A DNA stretch of 33,155 bases from Planctomycetota bacterium (GTDB lineage Bacteria; Planctomycetota; Planctomycetia; Gemmatales; Gemmataceae): NCBI GenBank assembly GCA_029777335.1, contig JAKOSN010000193.1, positions 1 through 33,155 of the forward strand, read 5' to 3'. A program made the translations under genes and the position numbers. The stretch's first letter is position 1, and each line of letters begins with the position of its first letter. Positions 7,445-16,789 of this stretch are shown one piece after another. Below the pieces are notes generated by a model. The model did no database searches. It was not told the DNA's origin and was given only the letters and a program-made list of their open reading frames with translations.

Positions 7445-9058
7445 ATGCGCAGAGATCAAAGAGATTGTCTGGACCCATCTCAACCGGCCCTGATTGTCAC
7501 CTACGGCAACACCTCCAAGAAATGCCGTCCCCTGGAGAGCGACCTCCTGGTGATTGGTCGCGCCCCCTGCTGTAACTTGAATCTTGCCTCCAACGATGTG
7601 GCCCCGATTCACTGTGTGCTGGCGCGCGTTGAAGGGGGCTGGCGGGTGCGTGATTGCACAGGGCGTCTGGCGACGCGCGTTAATGGCAAGCCGGTTCAGG
7701 ATGAACCCCTCATTCACGGCGACACTCTGCAAATTGGGGCGTTCAGCTTCCAGGCGCACCTCCCCGGCTGTCATGCCCCTGGTGAAGCAGGCCCCACTGT
7801 CACCCCAATGACACTCCCTTCGCCGGAAATGTCTCGGCTGGAACGATCACGCCGGCGACTCGCCCACCTGGGGTTGAAATTGCGGCGCCGTCTCCGGGAG
7901 CAACGGCGCAATGACCGGGAGGCCGAAGCCCGACTCGCGCAACGCCAGGCCGAGGTGGAACGCAGCCAGCAAGCACTTCTGGCCCGGCTGCGCGAATATG
8001 AACAACGACGCCAGCAACTGGAAATCGCGGAACGCGAACTGGAGAAAGCCCGGACGCACTTCGATCGCGAAACCCAGAAATTCCAGGATCGTCTCGATCG
8101 CCTGGAGGACGGACTGGAACAACGACGCGCACAGCTCGTCCAGGAATTTCAGCGGCGCGAACAGGAACTCACTCAGGCGATGGCGCTGCGCGAACAGGAA
8201 CGTTCCGAGCAGGTTGGGCTGCGTGAGCAAGAACTCTCCCAGCGCGAACGCGAATGCGCCGATCGGCTCGGTACACTTCAGAGACGCGAGGCCGAGCAGA
8301 GCGAGTTGCAACGCAAGCTCGAGTTGCGCAGCAACGAACTGGATCGCTACGCGGAATACCTGATGCGCCAGCGTGAAGCGAAGCAGTCCACCAGCATTGA
8401 GGAAACGCCGGTGGTGCCACGCCGCGCCGCGCCGGTTGCTCAGCCAGATCAGGAGGCCCTCGCTGAACTGCGCCTGCAACTGGACGAGAAAGAGCGTGAA
8501 CTTTCGGAGTTGCGGGCCAGGGTTCAGGAAACTCCGGTGGTGAGCGACGATCTCGCGAGCCGTCTTGAAGCAGAGAATGCGCGCTTGCGCGAAGAGGTGA
8601 ACGCGCGGGAACGCGACCGCGAAGAATTGATGCATCGCCTGGAGGATCGCACCCATACCGCGCAACAACAGATCGAGGCGCTGAGCCTGGAACTGGGCGA
8701 ACTGCGTCGCGAGGTGAGTGTGAAGAACTCACAGCTGGAGCGCTTGCGGCAGCTACGAGCCGAGGATGTCGACTGCCTGGATGCCGACAGTTACGAGGCC
8801 GAATTGAATCGCTTCCATCAGGAGCTGGAACAGGATCGCCAGCTTTTGAATGAGCAAATGCGGCAGTTGCAGATCCGCACTCAGGAGATGGAGGAGGCCG
8901 CCCGCGAGGCCGAACTGCACATGGCGCGCGAACGGGCTCAGCTGGCACGCGACCGGATTGAGTTGCAGCGCCTGCGTGACGAGGTGCGCATGATGCAAAA
9001 CCGCGGGCAGCGCGAGCCCACGATTCGCGACCGGCTGTTGCGCTCGGCGGTCTGCTAG
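7445..9058 (+). CDS. FHA-domain protein with long coiled coil
   Basis: A 537-residue protein. Residues about 15-105 form an FHA domain, a phosphothreonine-peptide binding fold (LLVIGRAPCCNLNL, then VAPIHCVLARVEGGWRVRD and RVNGKPV). The usual Ser-Arg-x-His is APIHC here, keeping the His. Residues about 125-530 are almost uninterrupted charged heptads rich in Gln, Glu, Arg and Leu, a long coiled coil with a short break near residues 317-330 (ETPVVPRRAAPVAQP). There is no signal peptide or TM helix, so it is probably cytoplasmic and acts as a scaffold or filament-like adaptor responding to Ser/Thr kinases, which are numerous in planctomycetes. No kinase lies next to it. Its partner and process are unknown. 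The Shine-Dalgarno is weak. Confidence 0.85.
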   Translation: MRRDQRDCLDPSQPALIVTYGNTSKKCRPLESDLLVIGRAPCCNLNLASNDVAPIHCVLARVEGGWRVRDCTGRLATRVNGKPVQDEPLIHGDTLQIGAFSFQAHLPGCHAPGEAGPTVTPMTLPSPEMSRLERSRRRLAHLGLKLRRRLREQRRNDREAEARLAQRQAEVERSQQALLARLREYEQRRQQLEIAERELEKARTHFDRETQKFQDRLDRLEDGLEQRRAQLVQEFQRREQELTQAMALREQERSEQVGLREQELSQRERECADRLGTLQRREAEQSELQRKLELRSNELDRYAEYLMRQREAKQSTSIEETPVVPRRAAPVAQPDQEALAELRLQLDEKERELSELRARVQETPVVSDDLASRLEAENARLREEVNARERDREELMHRLEDRTHTAQQQIEALSLELGELRREVSVKNSQLERLRQLRAEDVDCLDADSYEAELNRFHQELEQDRQLLNEQMRQLQIRTQEMEEAAREAELHMARERAQLARDRIELQRLRDEVRMMQNRGQREPTIRDRLLRSAVC

Positions 9059-9080
9059 AACGAGTCAAGGTGCATTCCGT

Positions 9081-9114
9081 GGGAGCGATGCCCTTCCCTC
9101 AGGGCGTCGCTCCC
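9081..9114. terminator. Hairpin between convergent FHA and CDGSH genes
   Basis: A 13-bp stem (9081-9093 with 9102-9114, one G-U) with an 8-nt loop lies between the two converging stops. TCTTT follows 6 nt further on the plus strand. It is likely a bidirectional terminator. Confidence 0.72.
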
Positions 9115-9135
9115 GCCACGTCTTTACAGAAGCAC

Positions 9136-9360
9136 TCACGCCGGTTTTTCGGGCGCTTTTTCCCCGGCGACGAAGTTGGCGGTGCGATGGGTGCCATCGC
9201 AAAAGGGCTTGTTCCCCGAATGGCCACAACGGCACAGGGCGACGTTATCTTTCCCCGCAGGGATCGGGAACTCGTTGCCAAGGTGATCGGTCAACTTGAT
9301 GGGCAATTGCACCACCAGGGGGCCATTTTCCCGGCAGCGAATGACGATGGGATCAGACAT
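9136..9360 (-). CDS. Small CDGSH-type iron-sulfur protein
   Basis: A 74-residue protein with one CDGSH motif, CRCGHSGNKPFCDGTH, in which three Cys and one His hold a 2Fe-2S cluster. The family (mitoNEET-like) is tied to electron transfer or Fe-S/redox sensing, and bacterial members are poorly characterised. The ATG at 9360 (MSDPIVIRC) is chosen over an in-frame start at 9522. The latter lies inside the preceding methyltransferase gene and gives an unrelated 54-residue extension. A GGAGA sits 7 nt upstream. It is 112 bp downstream of the methyltransferase and may be the last gene of that run. Confidence 0.92.
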   Translation of the reverse strand: MSDPIVIRCRENGPLVVQLPIKLTDHLGNEFPIPAGKDNVALCRCGHSGNKPFCDGTHRTANFVAGEKAPEKPA

Positions 9361-9472
9361 TATCTTCTCCGTGGAACACGTAGGGATTCCCACTGGGATT
9401 GTAGTTCTGGCCGCCGCGCTCTGCCAGCGGGGCCGAGTGCCCCTTCTGGTCGATTTCGCTGACATCGGCCGG

Positions 9473-10510
9473 TCACCCGGATGACAGGATGAAATAGTTG
9501 CGTGCCAGCGTGAACTCCACACTGCCGATGATCTCGTTCATCATGGTGCCGATTTCGTCGGGAGATTTGGTCACCAGGTAGCAGCGCCCCTGTGGCTTGA
9601 GAAAGATGCGCGCCTGCTCCAGAAAATACCGAGCGATCGCGCCCTGGGCGAAGTAAGGCGGGTTGGCCAGCACCACATCGTAGCTTCCCGGTTGCAGTTC
9701 GCTCATGGTGGTGGTTGCATGGGCATCGAACGAGGTCACTCCATTCTGCCTGGCGTTGAGTTCCGCCAGCGCTACGGCGCGGCAATTGGTATCGACAAAG
9801 GTGATGTGTCCCCCTGGGCCAACCTGTTGCCAGGCAAGCACGCCATTGGTGCCACAGCCGCAACCCAGATCAAGCACGCGCTCGCCCGGACTTAACTCCA
9901 CCGTTTCCATCATCGCCCGCGCGCCCATGTCAAAGCGACCATACGCAAAGACGCCGGGGCGCGAAACGAAGCGACACGAGGTGTGCTCGTTGACGCGCAC
10001 CTGGAAGGTCACTTCGTGGCGGCGCCGGGGGCGTTCGCCTTCGCGCGTGGAGGCAAAAACACTTTCCTGATCGAGCGCATAACTGCTCGCACGGCCGAAG
10101 ATCTTCTTGAGCAGCGTGGGAAAGAACGAATCCACCTCGTACGGCGACCACACCAGGATTTGCCCATGCGGGCGCAGAATGTGGTAGGCCTGCTCGATCA
10201 TATCGATCTTCAATTCCCGTTCGCCTGCCCGCGCCGGGAGATAGAGGACGGTCTGAAACTCGGCCGGGAGGTCCCACAGGTCGGGCGCGGTCTGGAGTGT
10301 GATCCCCGCGCCCAGGTTTTCACGGATGCGCTCGGCGGGGAAGCGATCCATTTGATAGCAGGTGACCTCCGCGGTCCCCAGCGTGGTGACGACGTTGGCC
10401 ACCTCGGCCGGCGTGCCCAGGACGAGCACCACCGGCGGCTTGATCTTCTCTCGCAACAGCGCGGGCATCGGCGCAGGGCCGGGCGAGCGACTTTTCTTCC
10501 GTTGTGACAT
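9473..10510 (-). CDS. RsmC/RlmG-like SAM-dependent methyltransferase
   Basis: A 345-residue class I methyltransferase. The C-terminal catalytic domain has the SAM-binding motif VLDLGCGCGTNGVL and the NPPYF motif used by base-amino methyltransferases. AYGRFDMGARAMME precedes motif I, as in RsmC/RlmG enzymes that make m2G in rRNA. The N-terminal half looks like a degenerate Rossmann domain (VVLVLGTPAEVANVV), again as in RsmC. A guanine-N2 rRNA methyltransferase is most likely, but the exact base is not predictable. The start is the ATG at 10510, which overlaps the upstream epimerase stop as TGATG, with AAAGGA upstream. This implies translational coupling. An alternative start at 10531 gives seven more residues. 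Confidence 0.85.
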   Translation of the reverse strand: MSQRKKSRSPGPAPMPALLREKIKPPVVLVLGTPAEVANVVTTLGTAEVTCYQMDRFPAERIRENLGAGITLQTAPDLWDLPAEFQTVLYLPARAGERELKIDMIEQAYHILRPHGQILVWSPYEVDSFFPTLLKKIFGRASSYALDQESVFASTREGERPRRRHEVTFQVRVNEHTSCRFVSRPGVFAYGRFDMGARAMMETVELSPGERVLDLGCGCGTNGVLAWQQVGPGGHITFVDTNCRAVALAELNARQNGVTSFDAHATTTMSELQPGSYDVVLANPPYFAQGAIARYFLEQARIFLKPQGRCYLVTKSPDEIGTMMNEIIGSVEFTLARNYFILSSG

Positions 10511-11538
10511 CACGTGGTCCTTTTTCCCCACAGGCGCAGGACAAAATCACCTGTCCAGCGCTGGCCGGGGGGTAAGATCTTCAGCCCTGTATCCACTCCC
10601 TGGCCATGAAGGTTGATCGCATCGGTGACACAGGTGTACGGTTCCAGGCAAAATGCTTGCCGATGGGGCGGGGTGAACACCACCAGCTCGCGAAATGCCG
10701 GCGAGGACGCGATCCCCAGCCAGCGCTCGCCCTGATGCATCGCTCCATTGTAGCGCGGATCGAGCGGCGGCGAGAGGGCATCGGACAAAATCCCGGTGAG
10801 CACATCATCGACCTGCAGAGAAGCATAGGCGCGCGCGGTTGTCAGATCGCGCGGACCGTCGACGGGAAGTTGCCGACCCGTGGGGAGGTTGTCGCGCAAC
10901 TCCCAGTATCGTGCGGCCGGCACCTGGATCAGGCATTCCTCAGGGGTTCCGCCCCCGAGTGGGACACGAAAATAGGGGTGATACCCCAGGCCAAAAGGAA
11001 GATTCACACGATCGGGATTGTAGACTTCTGCATGAAGGCTCAGCTGGCCTCGTTCCAGGCGAATTGTGAGCCGCAGTTGATGATCTGCCGGCCAGAGGGG
11101 ACGATCCGCGGGCGCATCGCGCGAACAGAGAAACTCGCCGGTGATCCAGGCGGACGCCTCGTTCGCGCCCTGATCCACCACACGCCAGGAATGCCGACAG
11201 GCAAAGCCGTGAATGGCATTTTTCTGGGTCGGATCGTTGGTCGGCAACAAGTAGTCCTGGCCTTCCCAGGAGAACTTCCCGTCCCGAATCCGATTGGGGA
11301 AGGGAAAGAGCACGGGGATCCCTGAGCGTGTGGGCCGACCGTTGGCGAAGAGTTGCGGATCGCTGTAGAGGAGGTCAAGAGTTTGCCCCGCTTCCTCGGC
11401 CGACCAGTGAATGCAGTTAAACCCCAGGGCGGGCCAGACCTCGGCGCGATCTCCGCTGGCACGCGATTCGAGCACATGGATCGTGCCGTCGAGCGATCCG
11501 CTGACAGCCTGTTGTCTTGTGCTTACCTGAAAGCTCAT
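10510..11538 (-). CDS. Aldose 1-epimerase family protein
   Basis: A 342-residue galactose-mutarotase-fold protein that interconverts alpha and beta anomers of an aldose or sugar phosphate. Motifs seen are the substrate-binding FPNRIRDG, the catalytic-type histidines in NAIHGFACR and GLGYHPYFR, and the C-terminal EPYTCVTDA with the catalytic Glu. The ATG at 11538 (MSFQVSTRQ) has GGGAG 8 nt upstream, and a GTG at 11547 is an alternative. There is no signal peptide, so it is cytoplasmic. Its stop overlaps the methyltransferase start. The sugar specificity cannot be read from sequence, and no sugar-pathway genes adjoin it. Confidence 0.9.
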   Translation of the reverse strand: MSFQVSTRQQAVSGSLDGTIHVLESRASGDRAEVWPALGFNCIHWSAEEAGQTLDLLYSDPQLFANGRPTRSGIPVLFPFPNRIRDGKFSWEGQDYLLPTNDPTQKNAIHGFACRHSWRVVDQGANEASAWITGEFLCSRDAPADRPLWPADHQLRLTIRLERGQLSLHAEVYNPDRVNLPFGLGYHPYFRVPLGGGTPEECLIQVPAARYWELRDNLPTGRQLPVDGPRDLTTARAYASLQVDDVLTGILSDALSPPLDPRYNGAMHQGERWLGIASSPAFRELVVFTPPHRQAFCLEPYTCVTDAINLHGQGVDTGLKILPPGQRWTGDFVLRLWGKRTT

Positions 11539-11633
11539 GCCGCGCACTCCCTGGGAGCCTGGTGCGGTGTGGATGGCGTCTTTCAGGCACTATACCGATC
11601 GCGAAGGGAAAGACGAGGCGGGGAAAGCGGAGA

Positions 11634-12440
11634 TCACTCCGAGGGAATCTCGCCTAGCTGGGCCTGGGCAGGGTCGAGCAAAGGAGGATTCTCGGCGCTG
11701 GGAGGTTCTGCCTCGGCGAGGGTGGTAACATTCGCCTCGCGCGGCGTGGCGACGACGAAGATGTCGCCAAAGGGATCACTCTGCTCGGCGTGGGCTCGAA
11801 ACGAACGAATCAGCTCGAGAATCGCCAGGAAAAAGCCAACCAGACGGCTCCGCGTTCGCGGGGGCGTAAAGAGTTCGGTTAGCGACAGACGGCCCGCGCT
11901 GGCCAGGCGTGCGCTCACCTCCTCCATGAAGACATGCAGGGGCGTTTGATCGACCGAGATCTGATGCTGTTGGACCGCGAGGGTTTCGCGCAGCAGGCGG
12001 CCAAATGCACTGACCAGATCCCATAATTCGACGGGGCGCAGGGGGGCCGGTCCACTCGGCGAACGAGTGACGATGGGCTGTCGTGATAACCGCTGGCCAT
12101 GCTCCTCGGCACGTGCCTCCAGCAGTGCGGCAGCATCCTTGAAACGCTTGTACTCAATCAACTGACGCACCAGTTCCTGGCGGGGATCTTCCTCCTCGTG
12201 GAACTCCTCGGGGCGAGGGAGCAGGATTCGGCTTTTCAGTTCCATCAACGTGGCGGCCATCACCAGGAAGTCGCCCACGCGCTCCACATCGATCATCTGG
12301 AGCACGTCGAGATAGGCAATGAATTGTTCCGTCACGCGCGCAATGGGTATATCGCGCAGATCGAGTTCGTCGCGCTTGACCAGATAAAGGAGGAGGTCCA
12401 GCGGGCCGCGGAAAATCTCGAGTTGAACCTGATAATCCAT
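11634..12440 (-). CDS. scpA: ScpA, kleisin subunit of bacterial condensin
   Basis: A 268-residue kleisin that bridges the SMC dimer and ScpB in chromosome segregation. The N-terminus YQVQLEIFRGPLDLLLYLV is the hallmark ScpA opening. DLRDIPIARVTEQFIAYL and FLVMAATLMELKSRILLP follow, then a variable linker and a C-terminal winged-helix region that ends in a Pro/Glu-rich tail. The ATG at 12440 is chosen because it starts the conserved block and has GGGAGC upstream. A longer frame to 12500 adds 20 non-conserved residues. scpB and smc, often linked to scpA, are not in the window. A 95-bp gap separates it from the epimerase gene. Confidence 0.94.
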   Translation of the reverse strand: MDYQVQLEIFRGPLDLLLYLVKRDELDLRDIPIARVTEQFIAYLDVLQMIDVERVGDFLVMAATLMELKSRILLPRPEEFHEEEDPRQELVRQLIEYKRFKDAAALLEARAEEHGQRLSRQPIVTRSPSGPAPLRPVELWDLVSAFGRLLRETLAVQQHQISVDQTPLHVFMEEVSARLASAGRLSLTELFTPPRTRSRLVGFFLAILELIRSFRAHAEQSDPFGDIFVVATPREANVTTLAEAEPPSAENPPLLDPAQAQLGEIPSE

Positions 12441-12605
12441 GGGCGCTCCCCTGGTTCGATAGCGTCTCATAACAGACAGTCCGTGGGGGTACAACACCAA
12501 CCGCCGTGGGCAATCCAGGCATCTCCTTGCGAACCACTCGGGCGACGGTTACGATCAGTCCGCACGAGAGATATCGCCTGTGGAACGACAACAACGAGGT
12601 AGGGC

Positions 12606-13583
12606 ATGAAGCGCAGCATGGCAGGGCTGGGGAGCATCCTTCTGATTGGGCTGTTTGCGTTGACGGCTACGGGACAAAAGGGCGAGTCGAACACCTTCAC
12701 CGATCCCAAGAAAGCGGGGCCGGATTTCCAGGTGCAGGGAGAGTACCTGGGCGAACTCCAGGGCAAGGGCAAGCTGGGCGCCCAGGTTGTTGCGGAGGGA
12801 GATGGGAAGTTCATGGTGGTGTTTCTCCCGGGTGGACTCCCGGGTGAGGGATGGGATGGCAAGACACGCATCCGGGCAAAGGGTGAGAGGAAAGACGCAA
12901 CGACCGGGGTCACAGGAGCCGGGTGGTCCGCGACCATTTCCAGGGGACGCATGAAAGGGAAGAACCAGGAAGGGGCGGAATTCTCGCTCTCACGCGTGGA
13001 GCGCAAAAGCCCCACCCTGGGTTTGAAGGCCCCGCCGGGATCGATCGTCCTCTTCGAGGGCAAGGACCCCAGTGCCTGGCAGGGCGGAAAGGTCGTGGAG
13101 GGCAACCTGCTGAACAACGGCATCCGCAGCAAGGAGAAGTTCCAGGACTTCACCCTGCATCTGGAGTTTCGTCTGCCGTACATGCCCAGGGCGCGCGGCC
13201 AGGGGCGGGCCAATAGCGGGGTCTATTTGCAGGATCGCTGGGAAATTCAGTTACTGGACAGTTTTGGTCTGGATGGAAAGAACAATGAATGCGCCGGGAT
13301 TTATTCGCAGATCGCGCCGAGCGTGAACATGTGCTATCCGCCGCTCAGCTGGCAGACGTATGACATCGACTTCAAGGCAGCCCGCTTCGAGGGGGACAAG
13401 AAAGTCGCCGATGCGGTGGTCACCGTGAAGCACAACGGGGTGGTGGTGCACGAGCGCGTGAAACTCAACAAGGGGCCGACTGGAGGCGGGCAGAAGGAAG
13501 GACCGACGGCAGGAGCCTTTCAGCTGCAAAATCACGGCAACCCGGTGGTTTTCCGAAACATCTGGGTGGTTCCCAGCAAGTGA
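12606..13583 (+). CDS. Secreted DUF1080-domain protein
   Basis: A 325-residue exported protein. Residues 1-23 are a signal peptide (MKRSMAGLG, hydrophobic core, ATGQ). About 100 residues of planctomycete-type N-terminal region follow. A DUF1080 / 3-keto-disaccharide hydrolase beta-sandwich begins near residue 145 ([15 protein letters not shown]) with [19 protein letters not shown] and ends [10 protein letters not shown]. The fold resembles concanavalin-like glucanases. Characterised family members act on 3-keto-glycosides, but many planctomycete copies are untested. It stands alone, divergent from scpA, with a terminator after it. A second DUF1080 protein lies at 16790-17419. Confidence 0.88.
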   Translation: MKRSMAGLGSILLIGLFALTATGQKGESNTFTDPKKAGPDFQVQGEYLGELQGKGKLGAQVVAEGDGKFMVVFLPGGLPGEGWDGKTRIRAKGERKDATTGVTGAGWSATISRGRMKGKNQEGAEFSLSRVERKSPTLGLKAPPGSIVLFEGKDPSAWQGGKVVEGNLLNNGIRSKEKFQDFTLHLEFRLPYMPRARGQGRANSGVYLQDRWEIQLLDSFGLDGKNNECAGIYSQIAPSVNMCYPPLSWQTYDIDFKAARFEGDKKVADAVVTVKHNGVVVHERVKLNKGPTGGGQKEGPTAGAFQLQNHGNPVVFRNIWVVPSK

Positions 13584-13651
13584 GTGCGCGTCGCCTGCGG
13601 ACCGTGCCTTGCTCGGCGAACGGGCGCGGCAGGAGTGGGTGGCAAAGGCGC

Positions 13652-13701
13652 AAACCCCAGGGGCAGGGACGGATACCTGGCCGTCGTGCCTCTGGGGTTT
13701 T
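13652..13701. terminator. Bidirectional terminator between DUF1080 and acyl-CoA synthetase genes
   Basis: A stem of about 20 bp with two small mismatches (13652-13672 with 13681-13701) ends in GGGGTTTTG on the plus strand and carries the matching AAACCCC on the left arm. It lies between converging genes. Confidence 0.85.
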
Positions 13702-13721
13702 GTTGAGCGCCTGGAAAGCCC

Positions 13722-15446
13722 TCAGTTCGAGGGAGGGAGCGGGGCCATTCCGCCTTCACGAAGCCGGCGGCGTAGCACTTTCCCCAGGAAATTCTTGGGC
13801 AATTCACGCACAATCTCGATCTGGCGAGGTCGTTTGTGTTTGCCCAGATGCAGTTTGCAGTGTTCCTCCAGATTGTACAGGTCGATGCGAGCGCTTTCAC
13901 GCGGAACGATCAGCGCCTTGACCACCTCGCCTTTTTCCAGGTCGGGTTGACCCACCACGGCCGCCTCGGCCACACCGGGGAACGTCATCAACACCTCTTC
14001 CACCTCGGCGGGGAAGACGAGGAACCCGGATGTCTTGATGATATCCTTTTTGCGATCCACAATGGTGTAGTAACCCGCTCCATCACGTCGGGCCATATCA
14101 CCGGTGAAAAGCCAGCCATCTCGTAGCACCGCCTCGGTGGCCATGGGGCTGTTGAAGTAACCCTTCATCACCTGCGGCCCCCGGACGATCAACTCGCCCA
14201 CCGCTCCGACGGGGAGTTCTTCGAGCCCGGCCACCGGGTCGACGATGCGGGCCTCGGTGTCTGCGAGCGGCACACCAATGCTTCCGGGGCGATTGTCGGC
14301 TCCCAGGCGATTGACATGCGTCACCGGACTCGCCTCGGTCAGGCCATATCCTTCAATAAGATTCTGGCAGCCGTGGCTTTCGAATTCGCTGCGCACCGAG
14401 GGATCGAGCGCGGACGCTCCGGACACCACCACGCGCATAAAGGACAGATCGTGCCTTCCCTTGCGCATCTGAATATTCAGGGCGTTTAGCATCGCCGGGA
14501 CCGCGGGGATAATTTCCGGGCGATGCTGCTCGATCACCCCGAGCACCGCGCGCGCCTCGAAACGCGGATAGAGGTGGAGCGTGCTCACCTTGGCCCACGA
14601 GGTCAACAACGACACGCACAGGCCGTAACTGTGGAAGAAGGGGAGCACCCCAAGGATGCCTTCCTGGCCATCGGGTCCCCCTGCCCAGTGACGCAATTGC
14701 AAGGCGTTGGCCATCAGGTTGCGGTGTGTCAGCATCACCGCCTTGGGCGACGCCGTGGTGCCTCCGGTGGGGGCGAGGACGGCGACATCCTCGAGTGGAT
14801 TGACCGGCACTTCGCCGCGGAACGGTTCAGCCGCAAGCATGCTGTCAAAGCGATGCACCTGACCGATATCACGCAGTCGGAAGGGGCCTCCGCGCCGATA
14901 GCGTTCAATGCGATACAACCAGCCTCGCCACAGCGCCAGCCGTTCGGCCAACGAGGTGACCACGAGATGTTCCAGCGGACCGTGATCCAGCGAATGCTGA
15001 AGGTTGGGGGCGAGCAAATCGAGCGCCACCACAATGCGGCATCCGGTCGCCTCGACCCAGTGATGCAACTCCTCGGCCACCATGAGTGGGCTCAGTTGCA
15101 ACGCTGTCGCACCGGTAAGCCAGATCGCCTGCAAGCTGATCAGATACTCCGGGATGTTCGCCAGAAGCACGCCGACGTGTTTGCCGGGACCTGCGCCAAG
15201 ACGGATCAACGAGGTGGCCAGACGACGGGCGCGCTCGTCGATCTCCGCGAAGGTCATGCCCCGGCCATAGAGCGTACACCCGATCTTGGTGGGGTATTCG
15301 CGCACGGCGTTTTCGAGCAACGCCGTCAAGGGTGCCCGGGGATAGGGGATCGACGAGGGCATGTCACAGGGATAGCGATCCAGCCACGCCTGTTGCCAGG
15401 GAGTGCTGGAGGGCTCGCGCACGCTCGTTTGCTGGGGCTGACTCAT
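13722..15446 (-). CDS. Long-chain acyl-CoA synthetase (AMP-forming)
   Basis: A 574-residue ANL-superfamily enzyme that activates a fatty acid to acyl-AMP and then acyl-CoA. Motifs in order: the P-loop-like APTGGTTASPKAVMLTHRN, PFFHSYGL, the A5 motif EGYGLTEASP, WLFTGDMARRD, DRKKDIIKTSGF, and the catalytic lysine in PKNFLGKVLRR near the C-terminus. The pattern fits FadD-like ligases, and chain length is not predictable. The ATG at 15446 (MSQPQQTS) is chosen over an in-frame start at 15509, on the basis of alignment length and an AAAGG-GAAG purine stretch upstream. It could feed beta-oxidation or lipid synthesis. A link to the PHA locus 4 kb away is possible but not shown. Confidence 0.92.
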   Translation of the reverse strand: MSQPQQTSVREPSSTPWQQAWLDRYPCDMPSSIPYPRAPLTALLENAVREYPTKIGCTLYGRGMTFAEIDERARRLATSLIRLGAGPGKHVGVLLANIPEYLISLQAIWLTGATALQLSPLMVAEELHHWVEATGCRIVVALDLLAPNLQHSLDHGPLEHLVVTSLAERLALWRGWLYRIERYRRGGPFRLRDIGQVHRFDSMLAAEPFRGEVPVNPLEDVAVLAPTGGTTASPKAVMLTHRNLMANALQLRHWAGGPDGQEGILGVLPFFHSYGLCVSLLTSWAKVSTLHLYPRFEARAVLGVIEQHRPEIIPAVPAMLNALNIQMRKGRHDLSFMRVVVSGASALDPSVRSEFESHGCQNLIEGYGLTEASPVTHVNRLGADNRPGSIGVPLADTEARIVDPVAGLEELPVGAVGELIVRGPQVMKGYFNSPMATEAVLRDGWLFTGDMARRDGAGYYTIVDRKKDIIKTSGFLVFPAEVEEVLMTFPGVAEAAVVGQPDLEKGEVVKALIVPRESARIDLYNLEEHCKLHLGKHKRPRQIEIVRELPKNFLGKVLRRRLREGGMAPLPPSN

Positions 15447-15854
15447 GGGACTCTTCACCTTTCCGCCGTCAGGGCAAAGCCTGAGCGGCAGCGTCGCGAA
15501 CCGTGGCACAACGCCAAAACTCTTGGAGAGAGTTCACGAAGGGAACGACGGGGAGACTCTTGAAAAATCCGTTCCCCAGGTGCAATTGGGGCAAAAAAAG
15601 CGGCGCATACCCTGCTGATTGGTGATGTTAGGCTCGCGGGTAGTGTGCGCCTCGTTCTACGTTCCGATGTAATTCTAGGGTGTAGATTCCTTCCAGACAA
15701 CACCTGAGGAAGGGGCAAATAGGGCGATTCCCTACAAAGGCGTCCGCACAGACGGAACGCACCTGTTCTAGCGTTTCTCTCGGTTGCCCCTTGGCCGAGC
15801 AGGCGGTAAGAATGCTAGCGGTGTCCTCCCCGGCGGTCCCGAACCGAGTCAACC
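15447..15854. other. Divergent intergenic region, acyl-CoA synthetase / purC
   Basis: Four hundred bases with no credible gene. It must hold the promoters for both divergent genes, but I see no near-consensus -35/-10 pair. TAATTC and TAGATT hexamers around 15670-15690 are the best -10 candidates. A short CCCCA/TGGGG hairpin at about 15575-15591 is followed by an A-run on the plus strand. Confidence 0.3.
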
Positions 15855-16739
15855 ATGAGCATCCTTCTGCAGAGCCACATTGCTGAGTTTCCCTGTCGGC
15901 GCGGGAAGGTCCGCGATGTCTACGATCTGGGCGATCGCCTGGTAATCGTGGCGACCGATCGTATCAGTGCCTTCGATGTCGTGCTGCCCACGGGAATTCC
16001 CGACAAGGGGCGAATCCTGACGGCGCTGGCGCGCTTCTGGTTCGACTTTCTCAATGTGCCAAACCACCTGCTGAGCATGGACGTCGCCGCCATGGGACCC
16101 CCGTTTGCCGCGCAGCAGGAGGTTCTGCGCGGTCGCACGATGCTGGTGCGCAAAACCTCGGTTGTCCCAATCGAATGCGTGGTGCGCGGCTACCTCGCCG
16201 GATCGGGGTGGAAAGAGTATCAGGCCACTGGCACCGTTTGTGGGATCGCCTTGCCCCCGGGGCTCCGCCAGGCCGAACCACTCCCCGAACCGATCTTCAC
16301 CCCCGCGACCAAGGCTGAAACCGGCCACGACGAGAACATCTCGTTCGAGAGGATGGCCGCGCTGGTGGGCGCGGAACTGGCCAATCATCTCCGTGAATCG
16401 AGTCTGGCGGTCTATCGTCGGGCCAGTGAGCATGCCCGCCACCAGGGCATCATTCTGGCGGATACCAAGATGGAGTGGGGAGTGCTTCCCGGGGGAGAAG
16501 TGATCCTGATCGATGAGGTGCTGACCCCGGATAGCTCGCGGTTCTGGCCAGTGGACGGTTATCAGGTGGGGATGAGCCCGCCTTCCTTCGACAAGCAGTT
16601 TGTCCGCGACTGGTTGGAGGCCAACTGGGACAAGGTGAGTTCTCCGCCTGAGTTGCCCGCGGAGGTGGTGGCGCGCACCCGAGCCAAGTACCTGGAGGCG
16701 CTGGAGCGATTGAGCGGACAGGGGCTTGGCACGGATTGA
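15855..16739 (+). CDS. purC: SAICAR synthetase (purine synthesis)
   Basis: A 294-residue ATP-dependent ligase joining aspartate to CAIR in de novo purine synthesis. It has the opening RRGKVRDVYDLGDRLVIVATDRISAFD, which is diagnostic of PurC, then VPIECVVRGYLAGSGWKEY, TKAETGHDENISFE, and the substrate loop ILADTKMEWG with EVILIDEVLTPDSSRFWP. Its length fits the longer (about 300-residue) bacterial and yeast-like form. The start at 15855 has only a weak purine stretch upstream but matches the family N-terminus. It is monocistronic by appearance, with a hairpin right after the stop. No other purine genes are near. Confidence 0.95.
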   Translation: MSILLQSHIAEFPCRRGKVRDVYDLGDRLVIVATDRISAFDVVLPTGIPDKGRILTALARFWFDFLNVPNHLLSMDVAAMGPPFAAQQEVLRGRTMLVRKTSVVPIECVVRGYLAGSGWKEYQATGTVCGIALPPGLRQAEPLPEPIFTPATKAETGHDENISFERMAALVGAELANHLRESSLAVYRRASEHARHQGIILADTKMEWGVLPGGEVILIDEVLTPDSSRFWPVDGYQVGMSPPSFDKQFVRDWLEANWDKVSSPPELPAEVVARTRAKYLEALERLSGQGLGTD

Positions 16740-16743
16740 AGGA

Positions 16744-16774
16744 GGTGTGCGCGAATGGCATCATCGCGCACACC
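16744..16774. terminator. Hairpin between convergent purC and DUF1080 genes
   Basis: A perfect 11-bp stem GGTGTGCGCGA (16744-16754) with TCGCGCACACC (16764-16774) starts 5 nt after the purC stop. There is no T-run, so termination strength is uncertain. Confidence 0.65.
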
Positions 16775-16789
16775 CTGGCAAGAATCGCG

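Noticed and set aside
15628..15852. 74-residue minus-strand ORF upstream of purC
   Set aside because: It has no Shine-Dalgarno, no domain and atypical composition. It lies in the expected promoter region.
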